Shown: piece after piece, positions 14,276 to 16,805 of the stretch
Position numbering within the stretch: position 1 is the stretch's first letter
How the letters are laid out: each line of letters begins with the position of its first letter
From: an uncultured Collinsella sp.
GTDB taxonomy: Bacteria > Actinomycetota > Coriobacteriia > Coriobacteriales > Coriobacteriaceae
Direction: 5' to 3'
Length of the DNA stretch: 16,805 nucleotides
Assembly (NCBI GenBank): GCA_902494815.1
Contig: CABUVB010000024.1
Span: forward strand, 1 to 16,805
Notes under the pieces: model-generated
What the model saw: only the letters and a program-made list of their open reading frames with translations
What the model was told of the DNA's origin: nothing
Database searches by the model: none
Position numbers and translations under genes: made by a program

Positions 14276-16805
14276 ATGGCATTCGTCCATCTGCACAATC
14301 ACACTGTTTTCTCCATGCTCGACGGCGCAACCCGTATCCAGGATATGGTCAATCGTGCCGTTGAACTTGGCATGCCCGCCGTGGCCATTACCGACCACGG
14401 CTACATGTATGGCGTGCCCGACCTGGCGTTGGCCTGCGACGCCGTCAATCACAACACGCCCGAGTACAAAACCTGGAGCCACGACAAGGCCTTCTTGGAA
14501 AAGGACCGCCGCGACGAGCTGGTGGAGCCCGACCCCGAGGCAAACCCGCGCGAGCATGCCCAGTACGTCAAAGACATGGCCATGTGGGACGAGAAGGGCA
14601 ACATCGACGAGCTCAAACCGCCCCTGGTCATCAAGCCCATCTTTGGCTGCGAGGTCTACTTTACGCCGGACGAGACCCTTGCCCGCGACCACAAGCCCGA
14701 GCTCTACCACATGATCCTTCTGGCCAAGGATCAGGAGGGCTACGTCAACCTAATGCAGACGGTCTCCGAGGCCGCTGTGCAGGGCTTTTACTACAAGCCG
14801 CGCGTGACGCTCGACAACCTGCGCCGCCATGCCAAGGGCATGATCTGCACGAGCGCCTGTATCGCGGGCATCATCCCCAAATACATCGACCGCGGCGACA
14901 TGGAAGGCGCCATCAAGTGGGCCGAGACCTTCCGTGATACCTTCGAGCCCGGTGACTTCTACATCGAGATCCAGGAACACGGCATCACCACCGACAACGG
15001 TCTGACTGACGAGCAGATGGACCGCACGCTCATCGACATCGCCAAGCAGGTGGGCGTCAAGGTCATCGCCACCAACGACTTCCACTACCTGCGCCGCGAG
15101 GATGCGCCCGTGCAGGACGTCATCATGTGTATTGGCATGAACGCCAAGGTCGATGACCCCAACCGCATGCGCATGACCGGCTCGGAGTTTTACATGAAGA
15201 CCGAGGAGGAGATGCGGGCGATGTTCCCGTATTGCCCCGAGGCCTGCGACAACACGCTCGAGATCGCCGACAAGTGCTACGTGGAGCTGGACTGGGACTC
15301 CATCATCCTGCCGCGCTTCCCGTTGCTCGATCCCGGCGAGACGCACGAGAGCCAGTTCCGCCGCGAGTGCGAGAAGGGCCTGCGCCAGCACTATGGCGAC
15401 GACTGGGCCACGCGCGAGATCGGTGGCGTCAACATCAAAGAGCGCTTTGAGTACGAATACAAGGTCATCTGCGACAAGGGCTTTGCCGCCTACTTTTTGA
15501 TCGTCGCTGAGTACGTGCAATGGGCCAAGGACAACGGCATTGGCGTCGGCCCCGGCCGTGGCTCGGCTGCCGGCGCTATCGTCGCCTACGCCATGAACAT
15601 CACCGCGTTCGACCCGCTCGAGAACGGCCTGATGTTCGAGAGGTTCCTGTCCCCGCAACGTACCGAGATGCCCGATATCGATATGGACTTCGACGATGAG
15701 CGGCGCCTCGAGGTCGTGGAGCACGTTCGTCAGCTCTACGGCCCCGAGAAGGTCACCCACGTCATCACCTACTCGACCATCAAGGCCAAGCAGGCCATCA
15801 ACGACGCCGCTCGCGTCCTGGACTACCCGGTCTACATGGGCCAGCGCCTGTCCAAGATGGTCTCGAGCGACCCCAAGGTCAAGCTCAAGCAGGTGCTCGA
15901 CAAACAACCCGGCAAAGAGGATCTGTTTAACCCCGATTTTGCCGAGGCCTATAAAAAGGACGACGACGCTCGCCGCATCATCGACACGGCGCTCTCGATC
16001 GAGGGCCTCACCCGTGGCGAGGGCGTGCACGCGTGCGCCGTTCTGATCTGCCGCGACCCCGTCAACGAGCACGTGCCCACCAAGCTCGACACCAAGGGCG
16101 GCGTCGAGATTACCCAGTACGAGGGCCATACCGTCGCCGACATGGGCCTGCTCAAGATGGACTTCTTGGGCCTGCGCACGCTGACGGTTATCTCCAAGGC
16201 CAAGGCAAACATCAAAAAGAACTTCGGCATCGACATCAAAGAGGAAGAGATTCCCTTTGACGATCCCGAGATCTTTAAGCTCATGGGCTCCGGCCACACC
16301 GCCGGCGTCTTCCAGGTCGAGTCCGCCGGCATGACGGCCACGATCAAGAACATGAAGCCCACCGAGTACAAACACGTCGTGGCATTGATCGCCCTGTACC
16401 GCCCGGGCCCGCTGGGCGCCGGCATGGTCTCGTCCTACATCAACCGTATGAACGGCAAGGAGCCGGCCGTCTCCTACGACAACCGCCTGGACGACATCCT
16501 GGGCGAAACCTACGGCACCATGGTCTACCAGGAGCAGGTTATGCTCATCTCCGTCGAGATGTGCGGCTTCTCCAAGGGCGAATCGGACTCGCGTATCCGT
16601 AAGCCCGTGGCTAAGAAAAAGATTAAGCTGCTCACGTCGACGGTGCTCCACTGGGAGGATGGCTCGGACGAGACCACTTACGACCACTGGATGAACGGTG
16701 CTATCAAGAACAACTACACGCGCGAGGTCGCCCAGAAGATTTGGGACGATGTCCTTGAGTTCGCGTCCTACGCCTTCAATAAGTCGCACTCCGCCGGTTA
16801 CGCCA
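14276..16805 (+). CDS. dnaE: DNA polymerase III alpha subunit (DnaE), 3' end outside the window
   Basis: The catalytic subunit of the replicative polymerase; 843 codons are visible and the frame is still open at the right edge. The PHP domain opens with H5-L-H7-N-H9 and T39-DHG, then GCEVYF (124-129). Polymerase motifs follow: VGPGRGSAAGA (from residue 423) and the catalytic aspartates D467 and D469 in PDIDMDF, with D629 in KMDFLGLRTL. GVFQVESAGM, ALYRPGPLG and finally FNKSHSAGYA come after. About 84 residues separate TDHG from GCEVY, against roughly 25 in E. coli DnaE, so this PHP domain carries an insertion of about 60 residues. The PHP metal-ligand histidines appear kept, suggesting a possible proofreading function. 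ATG 14276 has GGAG (14264-14267) eight bases upstream. It does not look like PolC, since there is no inserted exonuclease domain in the visible part. Confidence 0.96.
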   Translation, partial: MAFVHLHNHTVFSMLDGATRIQDMVNRAVELGMPAVAITDHGYMYGVPDLALACDAVNHNTPEYKTWSHDKAFLEKDRRDELVEPDPEANPREHAQYVKDMAMWDEKGNIDELKPPLVIKPIFGCEVYFTPDETLARDHKPELYHMILLAKDQEGYVNLMQTVSEAAVQGFYYKPRVTLDNLRRHAKGMICTSACIAGIIPKYIDRGDMEGAIKWAETFRDTFEPGDFYIEIQEHGITTDNGLTDEQMDRTLIDIAKQVGVKVIATNDFHYLRREDAPVQDVIMCIGMNAKVDDPNRMRMTGSEFYMKTEEEMRAMFPYCPEACDNTLEIADKCYVELDWDSIILPRFPLLDPGETHESQFRRECEKGLRQHYGDDWATREIGGVNIKERFEYEYKVICDKGFAAYFLIVAEYVQWAKDNGIGVGPGRGSAAGAIVAYAMNITAFDPLENGLMFERFLSPQRTEMPDIDMDFDDERRLEVVEHVRQLYGPEKVTHVITYSTIKAKQAINDAARVLDYPVYMGQRLSKMVSSDPKVKLKQVLDKQPGKEDLFNPDFAEAYKKDDDARRIIDTALSIEGLTRGEGVHACAVLICRDPVNEHVPTKLDTKGGVEITQYEGHTVADMGLLKMDFLGLRTLTVISKAKANIKKNFGIDIKEEEIPFDDPEIFKLMGSGHTAGVFQVESAGMTATIKNMKPTEYKHVVALIALYRPGPLGAGMVSSYINRMNGKEPAVSYDNRLDDILGETYGTMVYQEQVMLISVEMCGFSKGESDSRIRKPVAKKKIKLLTSTVLHWEDGSDETTYDHWMNGAIKNNYTREVAQKIWDDVLEFASYAFNKSHSAGYA

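Noticed and set aside
14750..16789. Long open frame (679 codons) on the minus strand inside dnaE
   Set aside because: It is antisense to a well-conserved DnaE reading frame and has a His/Val/Asp-rich composition with no family motifs.
1..16805. CRISPR array, tRNA, rRNA or insertion sequence
   Set aside because: No regularly spaced direct repeats, cloverleaf-like or rRNA-like sequence, or transposase frame could be seen on either strand.

Overview
The window is high-GC bacterial chromosome with short intergenic gaps. Gene content and codon use suggest an actinobacterium of the class Coriobacteriia, probably Collinsella or a close relative. That assignment is recognition from the proteins, not a database result. 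Everything looks chromosomal: I found no insertion sequence, integrase, CRISPR array, tRNA or rRNA.

Layout. (1) 1-534 has no convincing gene. It opens with the terminator of an off-window gene, then carries a 25-bp element present twice in inverted orientation and two promoter-like TAAAATCGG boxes. (2) 553-1596 is an M42-type metallo-aminopeptidase with its own terminator. (3) 1735-3108 is a one-gene unit: a HipA-like kinase with a helix-turn-helix domain fused to its N-terminus, behind an AT-rich promoter region with short direct repeats. It converges on (4) a sulfur block: mnmA and cysK on the minus strand, and a divergent Rrf2/IscR-type regulator on the plus strand. (5) After a bidirectional terminator comes a small four-helix membrane protein on the minus strand, then a TrpR-like YerC/YecD regulator on the plus strand with a structured leader. 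(6) 7335-14099 is an addB-addA operon for the double-strand-break helicase-nuclease. (7) After a long hairpin, dnaE (replicative polymerase III alpha) begins at 14276 and runs off the right edge.

How the genes fit together. CysK makes cysteine, the usual sulfur donor (through a desulfurase not in this window) for the tRNA thiolation done by MnmA. The cysteine-containing Rrf2 regulator beside cysK is the obvious candidate controller. AddAB and DnaE form a repair and replication block.

The points most worth a second look are the solitary HTH-HipA kinase fusion, the loss of the usual C-terminal Fe-S cysteines and N-terminal Walker A in AddB, the hairpin leaders in front of mnmA and yerC, the inverted 25-bp repeat near the left end, and a roughly 60-residue insertion in the PHP domain of DnaE.
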